Below are positions 1 through 9,490 of a DNA stretch of 64,000 bases, in pieces. Source of the DNA: Tatumella terrea (lineage in GTDB: Bacteria; Pseudomonadota; Gammaproteobacteria; Enterobacterales; Enterobacteriaceae); NCBI RefSeq assembly GCF_039523755.1, contig NZ_BAAAFX010000018.1, positions 1 to 64,000 on the forward strand, written 5' to 3'. Both the position numbers and the translations under genes were made by a program. The first letter of the stretch is position 1. Every line of letters begins with the position of its first letter. The notes beneath the pieces were generated by a model. The model saw nothing but the letters and a program-made list of their open reading frames with translations. It made no database searches and had not been told where the DNA came from.

Positions 1-23
1 AGGCCCAAAAAGCCAAAATATCC

Positions 24-62
24 CTTAAAAAACAATGCCGGTCACCTTAAGTGACCGGCATT
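24..62 (-). terminator. Rho-independent terminator of dadAX
   Basis: A 12-bp perfect inverted repeat (34-45 with 51-62, loop CTTAA) lies just past the dadX stop codon. Read on the minus strand it is followed by a run of six T (positions 33 down to 27), the classic intrinsic terminator layout. Confidence 0.9.
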
Positions 63-76
63 AGGCTGTTGGCCGG

Positions 77-1147
77 TTAAAGGATACGAAATGGCACCCG
101 GGGGGCGACTGCGCACATCAGTTCATACCCTACGGTATCGGAAGCCGCGGCCACATCATCGATATGCACCTGCTCTCCCCACAGTTCGACCTTCGAGCCA
201 ATATGAGCCTCAGGACAGGGAGTGAGATCCACCATAATCATGTCCATAGAGACACGGCCCACGGTGCGGGTCAGAATACCGTCGACGGCTACCGGGGTCC
301 CGGTAGGTGCATGACGCGGGTAGCCATCGGCATAACCACAGGCCACCACGCCAATCCGTTGCGCACTTCCGGCATGGTAACGGTAACCGTACCCCACGCC
401 TTCCCCTTGCTGTAACTGCTGGATACCGATGATCTCGCTGTGCAACTGCATGACCGGTTGCAATCCGGTATCGGCGATATCCTGCCAGCGACCCGAAGGC
501 GATGCGCCGTAGAGAATAATGCCAGGCCGGACCCATTGATGATGGGTATGCGGGTGCCACAATGTCGCCGCCGAGTTGGCGAAACAGCGTGGCAGTGCCA
601 TCCCCTCTGCTGCAGCATCGAGCAGAGCCACCGGCTCTGTCACGCCGTCCGGCTCTTCACCGCGGGCGAAGTGCGTCATCAGGGTCATTTCGCCGACATT
701 AGGCAGCGCTGCCAGCCGCCGCCAGACATCTTTCAGTTGTTCCGGACGAAAGCCCAGACGATTCATCCCGCTGTTAATTTTGACATAGATGTTCAGCGGC
801 GCGGATAGCCGGGCATTCGCCAGAGCCTCAATCTGCCACTCACTGTGTACGCTGGTGGTCAGACGATAGCGGTCCAGCAAGACCAGGTCCTCAGCTTTAA
901 AAAAGCCTTCCAGTAACAACACCGGTTTCTGCCAGCCCTGCTCACGCAGCAGGATGGCTTCTTCATAGTTCAGCAGCGCGAAACCGTCGGCAGAACTCAG
1001 GGCCTGATAACATCGGGAAATACCGTGCCCGTAAGCATTGGCTTTAACCACTGTCCAGATGTTGGCGTCCGGCGCTTTTTTTCTGATAATCGCTAAATTC
1101 TGTTCTAACGCCTGTTGATTTACCGTGGCGATAATCGGTCGGGACAT
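77..1147 (-). CDS. dadX: catabolic alanine racemase DadX
   Basis: Pyridoxal-phosphate alanine racemase that interconverts L- and D-alanine in the cytosol and feeds DadA. The 356-residue length equals E. coli DadX. The PLP lysine is Lys35 in VVKANAYGHG and the second catalytic residue is Tyr255 in VGYGYRY; the C-terminal beta domain carries GRVSMDM. The frame opens 20 codons further upstream, but the ATG at 1147 has an AGGAG ribosome site and fits the family start. It lies 16 nt behind dadA on the same strand, so the two form the dadAX operon; this context favours DadX over the biosynthetic Alr. Confidence 0.95.
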   Translation of the reverse strand: MSRPIIATVNQQALEQNLAIIRKKAPDANIWTVVKANAYGHGISRCYQALSSADGFALLNYEEAILLREQGWQKPVLLLEGFFKAEDLVLLDRYRLTTSVHSEWQIEALANARLSAPLNIYVKINSGMNRLGFRPEQLKDVWRRLAALPNVGEMTLMTHFARGEEPDGVTEPVALLDAAAEGMALPRCFANSAATLWHPHTHHQWVRPGIILYGASPSGRWQDIADTGLQPVMQLHSEIIGIQQLQQGEGVGYGYRYHAGSAQRIGVVACGYADGYPRHAPTGTPVAVDGILTRTVGRVSMDMIMVDLTPCPEAHIGSKVELWGEQVHIDDVAAASDTVGYELMCAVAPRVPFRIL

Positions 1148-1163
1148 CTTACTCTCCTGAAAC

Positions 1164-2462
1164 TCAACTGACGGCTCTGATACCAGACAAGGATGACCGG
1201 CCATCAAAACCCGGCAAGTAGCGCATCACCGACAAGTCATCCACCGCAATATCCGGGGTATTACCGGAAATAATATCGGCAATCAGCTTTCCGGAACCAC
1301 ACGCCATCGTCCATCCCAGTGTACCGTGCCCGGTGTTCAGGTACAGATTCGTCAGCGGTGTCCGGCCAACGATCGGAGTACCATCCGGAGTCATCGGGCG
1401 CAAACCGGTCCAGAATGTTGCCTGTTCAACAAATCCGCCTTCAGGATAGAGATCCCTGACCACCATCTCCAGTGTTTCTCTGCGAGCCGGTAACAGTTTG
1501 GTGTTAAAACCAACAATCTCAGCCATCCCCCCGACCCGGATACGGTTATCAAAGCGTGTCACTGCGACTTTATAGGTTTCGTCCAGGATGGTGGATTCCG
1601 GTGCGCCGTCCGCGTTTTTCACCGGAATCGTCAGAGAGTACCCTTTCAGCGGATAGACAGGGACTGAAACGATGTCTTTCAGCAACGGGGTAGAATAGGA
1701 GCCACACGCCACAATATAACGATCAGCGGTAAGGATTTCCGCACCGCATTTCACCCCGCTGATGCTATTGCCGTCGCGCAGCAGCTGGTCGATCGTCACG
1801 TTATAGCGGAAGGTCACACCGGCCTGTTCGGCCATTGCTGCCAGCCGGCGGGTGAATAACTGACAATCTCCGGTTTCATCATTCGGTAACTGTAACCCGC
1901 CGGTCAGTTTATGCTGCGTGGCTGCCAGCGCAGGTTCAATGCAATGCAGCTCACCGGACTGCAGCAACCGGTAAGGAACACCTGCCTCCTCCAGGACTTT
2001 GATATCCTTAGAGGCACTCTCAAACTGCTGTTCGGTACGAAATAACTGCAGGGTTCCGCCCTGACGGCCTTCATAACGGATACCGGTGGTCGCCCGCAGA
2101 TCTTTCAGGCAATCCCTGCTGTATTCTGCAATCCGCACCATACGGCTTTTGTTTTGCTGGTAATGTGGCAGGGTGCAGTTCTTCAGCATCTGCAACATCC
2201 ATTGCAGCTGGAAGGTGGTCCCGTCCGGGCGAATCGACAACGGGGAATGCTTCTGGAACATCCATTTGACCGCCTTCAGGGGGATCCCTGGCGCTGCCCA
2301 GGGCGAAGCGTATCCGGGAGAGATCTGCCCGGCATTGCCGGCACTGGTCTCTTCTGCCGGTCCGCTACTACGATCGATGACCGTGACTTCATGACCTGCC
2401 TGCGCCAGATACCAGGCGCTCGTCACCCCGACGACACCACTTCCAAGAATCAAAACCTTCAT
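1164..2462 (-). CDS. dadA: D-amino acid dehydrogenase small subunit DadA
   Basis: FAD-dependent membrane-associated dehydrogenase that oxidises D-alanine and other D-amino acids to 2-oxo acids. It has 432 residues, as in E. coli. The N-terminal dinucleotide-binding motif GSGVVG is at residues 7-12 and the DAO-family C-terminus contains the TGHGTLGW segment. The start was set at the ATG at 2462, where MKVLILGSG begins after a G-rich ribosome site; the frame extends 18 codons upstream without homology. First gene of the dadAX operon, divergent from the spoVR-like gene. In E. coli the operon is controlled by Lrp and CRP; no site was assigned here. Confidence 0.96.
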   Translation of the reverse strand: MKVLILGSGVVGVTSAWYLAQAGHEVTVIDRSSGPAEETSAGNAGQISPGYASPWAAPGIPLKAVKWMFQKHSPLSIRPDGTTFQLQWMLQMLKNCTLPHYQQNKSRMVRIAEYSRDCLKDLRATTGIRYEGRQGGTLQLFRTEQQFESASKDIKVLEEAGVPYRLLQSGELHCIEPALAATQHKLTGGLQLPNDETGDCQLFTRRLAAMAEQAGVTFRYNVTIDQLLRDGNSISGVKCGAEILTADRYIVACGSYSTPLLKDIVSVPVYPLKGYSLTIPVKNADGAPESTILDETYKVAVTRFDNRIRVGGMAEIVGFNTKLLPARRETLEMVVRDLYPEGGFVEQATFWTGLRPMTPDGTPIVGRTPLTNLYLNTGHGTLGWTMACGSGKLIADIISGNTPDIAVDDLSVMRYLPGFDGRSSLSGIRAVS

Positions 2463-2941
2463 ACCACCCCCGCAGCATAATAAACCTGATAAAGACCTTT
2501 GGTGCAGTGTTATCAACTAACACTACCCCTATGACCCGATTCAGGCTATTTCACCTTTTTTTTACTTCTCTGGTAACTAAAATCAGCACTAAAGTGAATA
2601 TTCAGTAGTTAAATCGGTTTAATATTAAAAATTAGTAGTTAATTATGCGGATATGCGCTTTACGAAAGGTTGCCAGAATTTTTAAATGTTGCCATAAACT
2701 TACCTTATATACAGGACATTATCCTGTTTTAATGACCAAAATTCAGCTTTCAGACACAAAAATAGTCCGTAAGCGGATTCAGCCTTTTTTTGTCGCCATT
2801 TTTCTCCTGCCATCGTTACTGCCCCGCTAAACTATCGACTATCCTTAAATGGTACCTGACAGGTACGCAACCGTTTCTTTCATCAGGATGATGGTGCCGG
2901 TTCGCCGGAAGATAATTCGCTGCAGAAAGACGAGGTGCGCT
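2463..2941. other. divergent dadA/ycgB promoter spacer, gene-free
   Basis: A 479-nt AT-rich intergenic region between two divergent genes. It contains A/T runs and a direct repeat of AGTAGTTAA (about 2606 and 2635), which would suit Lrp-type binding, but no promoter could be assigned confidently. A 61-codon frame at 2645-2830 has no recognisable family and no good ribosome site. Confidence 0.5.
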
Positions 2942-4477
2942 ATGACAACCTTTTTTGACCGACCAGTCCTGCGGCCAGAGCGCCTGAGTGATGGCCCGGA
3001 CTGGACGTTTGATTTGCTCGAACAATACCTGTCTGAAATTGACAGAGTCGCTAAGCATTACCGCCTGGAGACCTATCCTCATCAGATAGAAGTCATTACC
3101 TCAGAACAGATGATGGATGCCTACTCCAGTATCGGTATGCCGATCAATTACACCCATTGGTCCTTCGGCAAAAAATTTATTGAAACCGAGCAACTCTACA
3201 AACACGGACAGCAGGGGCTGGCCTACGAAATCGTCATCAATTCCAATCCCTGTATCGCGTATCTTATGGAAGAAAACACCATGACCATGCAGGCCCTGGT
3301 GATGGCCCACGCCTGCTACGGACATAACTCTTTCTTTAAAAATAACTACCTGTTTCGTAGCTGGACGGATGCCGGATCGATCGTCGACTATCTGCTGTTC
3401 GCCAGAAATTACATCGCAGACTGTGAAGAAAAATACGGTATCGATACGGTGGAGCGCTTACTGGACTCCTGCCATGCCCTGATGAACTATGGCGTCGACC
3501 GCTATAAGCGCCCCCAGAAGATATCTCTGCAGGAAGAGAAGGTGCGCCAGCAGAGCCGGGAAGCCTACCTGCAGAGTCAGATAAATACTCTGTGGCGCAC
3601 CTTACCGCGCAAAGAAAAAGAGACGGCAGAAGCCTCTGTCCCCCGTTATCCGACAGAACCTCAGGAAAACCTGCTATATTTCATGGAAAAAAATGCCCCG
3701 TTGCTCGAGCCCTGGCAGCGCGAGATTTTACGCATCGTCCGTAAAATCAGTCAGTATTTCTATCCGCAGAAACAGACCCAGGTCATGAACGAAGGCTGGG
3801 CAACGTTCTGGCACTATACCCTGCTGAATCATCTGTATGACGAAGGTAAAGTCACTGACCGGTTTATGCTGGAATTTTTGCATAACCATACCAATGTGAT
3901 CGCGCAACCGCCCTACAACAGTTCGTGGTATAGCGGAATTAATCCTTATGCGCTTGGATTTGCCATGTTTCAGGATATCAGGCGCATCTGTGAACAGCCG
4001 ACGGAGGAAGATAAGCGCTGGTTCCCGGATATCGCCGGTAAAGACTGGCTGGAAACACTGCATTTCGCCATGCGGGAATTTAAAGATGAAAGTTTTATCA
4101 GCCAGTTTCTGTCGCCGAAACTGATTCGGGATTTCAGGTTATTTGCGGTGGCCGATGACTATCGAAAGAACTATCTGGAAATTTCCGCCATCCATGACGA
4201 CGAAGGGTATCAGACCATCCGTCAGCAATTGTCAGCACAATATAATCTGAGTCAGCTGGAACCCAATATTCAGGTATGGAATGTGGATTTGCGGGGTGAC
4301 CGGTCATTAACACTGCGCTATGTACCACAAAAAAAAGTCTCTCTGGCGGAAAGCAGGACAGAAGTCATGAAGCATATCCACCGGTTATGGGGATTTGATG
4401 TCCTGCTGGAACAGGAAAATGAAGACGGTAGTGTGGAATTACTTGAACGCTGCCCTGCCCGTGCCCCTCATCAGTAA
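2942..4477 (+). CDS. ycgB: SpoVR family protein YcgB
   Basis: SpoVR-family protein of 511 residues (E. coli YcgB has 510). In Bacillus SpoVR affects spore cortex formation; the enteric role is poorly defined, and in E. coli the gene belongs to the RpoS-dependent set. The characteristic sequence is present throughout, including ALVMAHACYGHNSFF, VMNEGWATFWHY and NPYALGFAMF. The ATG at 2942 is preceded by GAGGTG; the frame runs 31 codons further upstream but homology starts at MTTFFDRP. Divergent from dadA and convergent with fadR, as in E. coli. Confidence 0.93.
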   Translation: MTTFFDRPVLRPERLSDGPDWTFDLLEQYLSEIDRVAKHYRLETYPHQIEVITSEQMMDAYSSIGMPINYTHWSFGKKFIETEQLYKHGQQGLAYEIVINSNPCIAYLMEENTMTMQALVMAHACYGHNSFFKNNYLFRSWTDAGSIVDYLLFARNYIADCEEKYGIDTVERLLDSCHALMNYGVDRYKRPQKISLQEEKVRQQSREAYLQSQINTLWRTLPRKEKETAEASVPRYPTEPQENLLYFMEKNAPLLEPWQREILRIVRKISQYFYPQKQTQVMNEGWATFWHYTLLNHLYDEGKVTDRFMLEFLHNHTNVIAQPPYNSSWYSGINPYALGFAMFQDIRRICEQPTEEDKRWFPDIAGKDWLETLHFAMREFKDESFISQFLSPKLIRDFRLFAVADDYRKNYLEISAIHDDEGYQTIRQQLSAQYNLSQLEPNIQVWNVDLRGDRSLTLRYVPQKKVSLAESRTEVMKHIHRLWGFDVLLEQENEDGSVELLERCPARAPHQ

Positions 4478-4482
4478 TGTCA

Positions 4483-4501
4483 GCGCCGGGAGGACCGGCG
4501 C
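4483..4501. terminator. hairpin between convergent ycgB and fadR
   Basis: GCGCCGG pairs with CCGGCGC around a GAGGA loop, in the 31-nt gap between two converging genes. There is no T-run on either side, so termination function is uncertain. Confidence 0.4.
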
Positions 4502-4508
4502 AACGCAT

Positions 4509-5228
4509 TCACGGAGACTCTGCGGTACTCTTCTGCAGGGAGGACTGCAGCGCGTGCCAGATTTCCGCGCTGCGCCGGCCGTAATCGCGGATCGTCTCCG
4601 CCACCTCTGATTTATTCACCCCGGCCAGGCTCAGTTCATAAAGCTTATGATAAAAACTGTAGGCCTGCTGTCGCGCTTCATCCAGCGAGAAATACTGACG
4701 TCCTGCCCGGGTGAACAGCCCTTTCAGGCCGTTAATGATCAGACCATAGATAGGATTGCCGGAGGCAAAAGCAAGCCCCTGGAACAGCTTATAGTCGATG
4801 TCGGTATACTCTGCGCTGTCAGCCGCTGCATTCAGGGCTTCGCTCAGCACCTGTTGTGCCTGCTGCGGGTTTTGGGTAAATGCCCGGCTGATAAAAATAC
4901 TCGCCATACTGGTGCGCACCGCAAAAAGATTATCGATCATTTGCGGAACACTTTCATGGTCAAGGTGTGCCAGCGTCTCAAGCAGATTAAGACCGGACGT
5001 TTCCCAGAAATTATTCACCCGCGTCGGTTTCCCGTGGCGGATAGTCAGCCAGCCATCCCGGGATAAGCGTTGCAGAACTTCACGGAGCGTTGTTCGGGTC
5101 ACACCGATAAGTTCCGACAATTCGCGTTCGGCAGGCAAATAAGTTCCTGGCGGAAAACGACTGTTCCAGATGCTTTCGATAATATATTCTTCAGCAAATC
5201 CTGCAGGAGTCTGCGCCTTAATCACCAT
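4509..5228 (-). CDS. fadR: fatty acid metabolism regulator FadR
   Basis: GntR-family transcription factor that represses beta-oxidation genes and activates unsaturated fatty acid synthesis; long-chain acyl-CoA releases it from DNA. The length of 239 residues equals E. coli FadR. The winged helix covers about residues 10-70 (AERELSELIGVTRTTLREVLQRL) and the acyl-CoA binding domain the rest, with the conserved GLAFASGNPIYGL. In E. coli nhaB follows on the divergent side; here dsbB follows directly. The fadD gene is also missing from its usual site beside rnd, so the acyl-CoA supply that FadR would sense from exogenous fatty acid is in question. Confidence 0.96.
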   Translation of the reverse strand: MVIKAQTPAGFAEEYIIESIWNSRFPPGTYLPAERELSELIGVTRTTLREVLQRLSRDGWLTIRHGKPTRVNNFWETSGLNLLETLAHLDHESVPQMIDNLFAVRTSMASIFISRAFTQNPQQAQQVLSEALNAAADSAEYTDIDYKLFQGLAFASGNPIYGLIINGLKGLFTRAGRQYFSLDEARQQAYSFYHKLYELSLAGVNKSEVAETIRDYGRRSAEIWHALQSSLQKSTAESP

Positions 5229-5487
5229 AACGTTTCTTTCTCTTCACCTGACGTGCTTTTGACGAAAAAAATATCATAGCAAAAGCCTGTCCGGCGACAT
5301 AGCATCCGGATAACTAAAACGGGATCAGCATCATCAATTCACAGGGGGTCTGATCATTGCGGAGTCGTTTGTCAGAAAAAGTGGTCGTCCTCTGACAACT
5401 TCTGTTGATACTATCCTCACAGAAAGATGGCATATCTGAAGTTTTGGTTTACACTTCCGGACATCCGGATTAAATAAGGAAAACAGT

Positions 5488-6003
5488 ATGTTAGTAATGT
5501 TAAATCGCTGTTCCAGAGGCCGCAGCGCCTGGCTTCTGCTGGCCCTGACAGCGCTGGCGCTTGAACTCACCGCGCTCTGGTTCCAGCATGTCATGGGTCT
5601 GAAGCCCTGCGTGATGTGTATTTATGAGCGCTGTGCATTATTAGGCGTACTGCTGGCAGGCATTGTGGGTGCTATCGCCCCGGCAACTCCGCTACGCTTT
5701 GCCGGGATCATTATCTGGCTGGTGGGTGCGACTGAAGGACTCAGGTTATCCTGGGAACATACCATGCTGCAGATCCATCCCCCGCTGTTCGCGACCTGTG
5801 ACTTCAAAGCCCGTTTTCCTTCATGGCTGCCACTGGATCAGTGGGTGCCGGGAATGTTTGTCGCAAACGGTAACTGCCTGGATCGTAGCTGGACGCTTTT
5901 CAACCTCAGCATGCCTGAGTGGCTGGTCGGTGTGTTTGCCGCCTATCTGCTGGTCGCGGTTGTGGTGTTAATTGCCCAGATAAGCCTGTTCAGAAGGAAA
6001 TAA
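5488..6003 (+). CDS. dsbB: disulfide bond formation protein B
   Basis: Inner-membrane quinone reductase that reoxidises periplasmic DsbA. It has 171 residues, four predicted membrane segments and the two essential redox pairs: Cys41-Cys44 in KPCVMC, and Cys104 (FATCDF) with Cys130 (GNC). These are exactly the E. coli positions. Arg48 next to the first pair, involved in quinone binding, is kept. The start ATG at 5488 follows an AAGGA ribosome site. It stands alone between fadR and ycgN; E. coli has nhaB between fadR and dsbB. Confidence 0.97.
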   Translation: MLVMLNRCSRGRSAWLLLALTALALELTALWFQHVMGLKPCVMCIYERCALLGVLLAGIVGAIAPATPLRFAGIIIWLVGATEGLRLSWEHTMLQIHPPLFATCDFKARFPSWLPLDQWVPGMFVANGNCLDRSWTLFNLSMPEWLVGVFAAYLLVAVVVLIAQISLFRRK

Positions 6004-6038
6004 GCCGGGCGGGACGTCCCGGCCAGGGTGCAGTCATG

Positions 6039-6488
6039 TTAGCAACCCCTGTCGGGACGTTCGATGATATGATCTTCCCAGTTCTGCACTTCACTTTCCC
6101 GCACGGCAATATATCTGACCGAAATACGATTCGCATGCATCTCTTTTGCAGACCCGGTACGCAACGGATGCCAGGCGGGTAAGGGTTTCCCTTCAGCCAG
6201 TAACCGGTACCCGCACGTCCGTGGGAGCCATGAAAAGGTCGGCAGATTTTCACGCGTCAGCTTGATGCAATCGGGTTCATATTCGAAACGATTTTCATAG
6301 TGCCGGCAACGACAGCTTTTGATGTTCAGTAAATTACAGGCCACGTTAGTGAAGTAAATTTCATCCGTATCGGCGTCCTGTAATTTATTCAGACAACACT
6401 GTCCGCAGCCATCACAGACGGATTCCCACTGCTCATCGGTCATGTCTTCAAGGCGCCTGGTTTCCCAGAATGGGGCGTTTGTCATCAT
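6039..6488 (-). CDS. ycgN: UPF0260 cysteine-cluster protein YcgN
   Basis: Small cytosolic protein of the YkgJ/UPF0260 zinc- or iron-chelating cluster family with no established biochemical role. A dense cysteine motif, CDGCGQCC, lies near residue 25, followed by further cysteines (ACNLL, SCRCRHY, EPDC, RTCGY), matching E. coli YcgN along its whole length. Two adjacent ATG codons (6488 and 6485) are possible starts and a TTG lies two codons upstream; the first ATG is chosen. It is followed upstream on the same strand by ycgM after a 64-nt gap. Confidence 0.9.
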   Translation of the reverse strand: MMTNAPFWETRRLEDMTDEQWESVCDGCGQCCLNKLQDADTDEIYFTNVACNLLNIKSCRCRHYENRFEYEPDCIKLTRENLPTFSWLPRTCGYRLLAEGKPLPAWHPLRTGSAKEMHANRISVRYIAVRESEVQNWEDHIIERPDRGC

Positions 6489-6552
6489 TAGCAATTTCTC
6501 TTTATCCGTTTCAGGCGCCCGTTATAAAGAGTCATCGCCCGATATGCAAGCC

Positions 6553-7212
6553 CTACGCGACCCGCGTCGTTATCGCATGTCCGGCGAATGAGACTGTCAG
6601 CGCATCGCCGGCAGTCAGTGGTCCGACGCCCTCCGGAGTCCCGGTGAGAATAATATCGCCGGGCCGCAGAGTGAAAAAACGTGACATATAGGCGATCAAC
6701 GGCACTATCTTGTGGATCATGTCGCGGGTATTCCCTGACTGACGGACTTCTCCGTTGATCTCCAGCTGCAGCGCGGTGTTTTGCGGATCACTCGCAAATT
6801 CCGCCGCAGGGACGAACCCGGAAACGGGGCAGGAATTATCAAAGCCTTTTGACTTTTCCCACGGCTGCCCTTTCTTCTTCAGACCTGCCTGCACCGAGCG
6901 CAGGGTCAAATCCAGCGCAACACCGTAACCGGCAATCGCCGGTAAGATCTGTTCTTCGTCAGCCTGTTGTAAAGTGCTACCTATCAGCACGGCCAGCTCG
7001 GTTTCATGGTGGATCTCGCCAAAACCGGTAAGCAGATGTAGCGGCTGCCGTAAATCACAGAGTGCAGTTTCCGGTTTAATAAAGACAACCGGCTCTTCCG
7101 GGGTAATACTGCCCATTTCACTGATATGCTTCGCGTAGTTACTGCCAACACAAACGACTTTGCCTGCCGGAAGATCCAGTAACTCTCCCTGCCAGTTCCG
7201 ATGCTGATACAT
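6553..7212 (-). CDS. ycgM: fumarylacetoacetate hydrolase family protein YcgM
   Basis: FAH-fold hydrolase or decarboxylase of 219 residues, the E. coli YcgM length; family members cleave or decarboxylate beta-keto acids such as oxaloacetate using a divalent metal. Metal-binding acidic residues lie in EIHHETELAVLIG (about residues 67-79) and in the VALDLTLR segment, and the family C-terminus ILTGTPEGVGPL is present. The substrate in vivo is not known from sequence. The start has a GAGGG ribosome site at a normal distance. Confidence 0.93.
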   Translation of the reverse strand: MYQHRNWQGELLDLPAGKVVCVGSNYAKHISEMGSITPEEPVVFIKPETALCDLRQPLHLLTGFGEIHHETELAVLIGSTLQQADEEQILPAIAGYGVALDLTLRSVQAGLKKKGQPWEKSKGFDNSCPVSGFVPAAEFASDPQNTALQLEINGEVRQSGNTRDMIHKIVPLIAYMSRFFTLRPGDIILTGTPEGVGPLTAGDALTVSFAGHAITTRVA

Positions 7213-7482
7213 GTCGAGCCCTCGTTACAAAAAGTGAACAATTAGCGGACTATAATTATCAGGAAAACATAGAAAAGAAAATAGTTCTCAACCTGCTAAG
7301 CCAATCTTTGCCGGAGAAACCGGTAACAAACTCTTATCCCGGATTACCGTTAATGAAAATCTGCTGCCCGGTGAGAGATAAAAATACGGGGTAACGATGG
7401 GGTTCATACAGAAAATGTGAAACGGGATGCAAGGCACACCCCGAAAATAATACTGGTTATAATTACAGAGTAATCTTAATAA

Positions 7483-7755
7483 TTAATTTTTCGCAGAAGC
7501 CAGATGTGTTTTAAGTAAGTTTTCAACCGGCGGCGGCACCTGTAAATAATAGCCTTTTTCCTGCAACTCCTGCTTCACTTTATGGATATCTGCACTGCCT
7601 AATTTTTCCCGTCCGGCCAGGGATAGCACCATTGCCAGCACTGGCTTGCCAAAACCTTTCAGGAGTTCCTCAGGGACACGGGAGAAGTCATCTTTTTTTT
7701 CAATATACAGATAGGTCTGATCCCGTAATGAACTTCTGTAGATGGCACATAACAT
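7483..7755 (-). CDS. ycgL: YcgL domain protein
   Basis: Conserved gammaproteobacterial protein of 90 residues with the YcgL domain (DUF709): MLCAIYRSSLRDQTYLYIEK at the start, then LLKGFGKP and a C-terminal GYYLQVPPPVENLL. Function is unknown. The frame extends 32 codons upstream, but the ATG at 7755 has a GGAG site and begins the family homology. It is divergent from minC, as in E. coli. A 270-nt gap separates it from ycgM and shows no further gene. Confidence 0.92.
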   Translation of the reverse strand: MLCAIYRSSLRDQTYLYIEKKDDFSRVPEELLKGFGKPVLAMVLSLAGREKLGSADIHKVKQELQEKGYYLQVPPPVENLLKTHLASAKN

Positions 7756-7912
7756 ATTTTTCTCCGAATTAATCTCTGTGGTGACTTGCCCTAATAATAG
7801 TGTAACTATAACATGACAAGAGTCATTCGAATATTGAACCTTCTGGGCCAATGGCGGATATTTAAACGCCTGTTCAGAAATGAAACTGTAAAAACAGGAC
7901 TGGTCAGGACAG

Positions 7913-8641
7913 ATGTCGCAAACGCCAATTGAACTTAAAGGAAGCAGTTTTACTTTATCTGTTGTACATCTTCACCACACACAGCCCGAAGTGATCCGTC
8001 AGGCGATTCAGGAAAAAATTGATCAGGCTCCGGCATTTCTTAAAAATGCCCCGGTCGTGCTGAATATTTCCTCGTTAACCGCCGACGTTAACTGGCCGCA
8101 AATCCAGTCTGCGATCACCTCGACGGGCTTGCGTATTATGGGTGTCAGCGGTTGTAAAGATGAACAGCTAAAGCAACTGATTCAGGCTGCAGGTCTGCCG
8201 GTATTGACCGAGGGAAAAGATGTACGCAAGGCCCGTGAGAGCGAACCGGCACCTGCCCGCGCAGAACCCCCGGTGGTAGCCCCTCCTGCGGTGAGTGAGG
8301 GAGAGAAATTTACCCGTACGCGGATTATTAACACTCCGGTACGCTCGGGCCAGCAAATTTATGCTAAAAATGCCGATTTGATCGTCACCAGCAGTGTCAG
8401 CGCCGGTGCAGAACTTGTAGCAGATGGTAATATTCATATCTACGGAATGATGCGGGGCCGCGCCCTGGCGGGAGCCAGTGGTGATCAGAGCGCCGAAATT
8501 TTTTGTACCCATTTAGCGGCAGAACTGGTGTCCATTGCCGGTGAATACTGGATCATGGACCAGATACCGTCAGAATATTCCGGACAGGCCGCACGCTTGT
8601 CGTTAACTGACGGTGTACTGTCGATTAAAACACTTAATTAG
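7913..8641 (+). CDS. minC: septum site-determining protein MinC
   Basis: FtsZ polymerisation inhibitor, recruited to the pole-proximal membrane by MinD. It has 242 residues: an N-terminal FtsZ-antagonising domain (about 1-105), a Pro/Ala-rich linker (about 108-130) and a C-terminal beta-helix for dimerisation and MinD binding (GNIHIYGMMRGRALAGASGD). It is slightly longer than E. coli MinC because of the linker. The ATG at 7913 follows AGGAC. First gene of minCDE. Confidence 0.97.
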   Translation: MSQTPIELKGSSFTLSVVHLHHTQPEVIRQAIQEKIDQAPAFLKNAPVVLNISSLTADVNWPQIQSAITSTGLRIMGVSGCKDEQLKQLIQAAGLPVLTEGKDVRKARESEPAPARAEPPVVAPPAVSEGEKFTRTRIINTPVRSGQQIYAKNADLIVTSSVSAGAELVADGNIHIYGMMRGRALAGASGDQSAEIFCTHLAAELVSIAGEYWIMDQIPSEYSGQAARLSLTDGVLSIKTLN

Positions 8642-8674
8642 ACCCCTTTTCTATTGTTAAGGAAATCATCATAT

Positions 8675-9487
8675 ATGGCACGCATTATTGTAGTTACATC
8701 GGGCAAAGGGGGCGTTGGCAAGACCACGTCAAGCGCGGCCATCGCTACCGGTTTAGCGCAGAAAGGGAAAAAAACCGTCGTTATCGATTTCGATATCGGT
8801 CTGCGTAATCTGGACCTGATCATGGGATGCGAACGCCGGGTTGTCTATGACTTTGTTAATGTTATCCAGGGTGATGCCACGCTGAACCAGGCATTAATCA
8901 AAGATAAACGTACCGAAAATCTGTTTATCCTGCCCGCCTCCCAGACCCGCGATAAAGATGCCCTCACCTATGAAGGTGTCGAGAAAGTACTGAACGAACT
9001 CTCTGACCTTGATTTCGACTTTGTGGTGTGTGATTCGCCTGCCGGTATCGAAACCGGAGCGCTGATGGCTCTCTATTTCGCCGATGAAGCTATCATCACT
9101 ACCAACCCTGAAGTCTCTTCTGTCCGTGACTCTGACCGTATCCTCGGGATTATCGCCTCTAAGTCACGCCGTGCAGAAAAAGGTGAAACACCTATCAAAG
9201 AACATCTGCTGCTGACCCGTTACAACCCGGGCCGTGTCAGCCGTGGCGATATGTTAAGCATGGAAGACGTACTGGAAATTCTGCGTATCCCGCTGGTAGG
9301 TGTGATCCCTGAAGACCAGTCAGTGCTGCGTGCTTCAAACCAGGGGGAACCTGTGATTCTGGATACGATTTCAGATGCAGGTAAAGCCTATGCTGACACC
9401 GTCGATCGCTTACTCGGCGAAGAACGTCCCTTCCGCTTTATTGAAGAAGAGAAGAAGGGTTTCCTAAAACGCCTGTTCGGGGGATAA
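8675..9487 (+). CDS. minD: septum site-determining ATPase MinD
   Basis: Membrane-cycling ATPase that oscillates with MinE and carries MinC. It has 270 residues, with the deviant Walker A motif KGGVGKTT near residue 11 and a C-terminal amphipathic membrane-targeting helix (EEEKKGFLKRLFGG). The ATG at 8675, with an AAGGAAAT site, begins MARIIVVTSG; the frame is open for seven more codons upstream. It is 33 nt after minC and 3 nt before minE, so the three are one operon. Confidence 0.98.
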   Translation: MARIIVVTSGKGGVGKTTSSAAIATGLAQKGKKTVVIDFDIGLRNLDLIMGCERRVVYDFVNVIQGDATLNQALIKDKRTENLFILPASQTRDKDALTYEGVEKVLNELSDLDFDFVVCDSPAGIETGALMALYFADEAIITTNPEVSSVRDSDRILGIIASKSRRAEKGETPIKEHLLLTRYNPGRVSRGDMLSMEDVLEILRIPLVGVIPEDQSVLRASNQGEPVILDTISDAGKAYADTVDRLLGEERPFRFIEEEKKGFLKRLFGG

Positions 9488-9490
9488 GAC

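Noticed and set aside
2645..2830. 61-codon frame in the dadA-ycgB spacer
   Set aside because: No ribosome site, no family resemblance, and it sits in the divergent promoter region.
5448..5476. TTTACA-N17-TAAATA upstream of dsbB as a promoter
   Set aside because: The -10 would touch the ribosome site, leaving almost no leader before the ATG at 5488.
6003..6024. GC-rich hairpin after dsbB as an intrinsic terminator
   Set aside because: A 6-bp GCCGGG/CCCGGC stem exists but no T-run follows, so it was left out.
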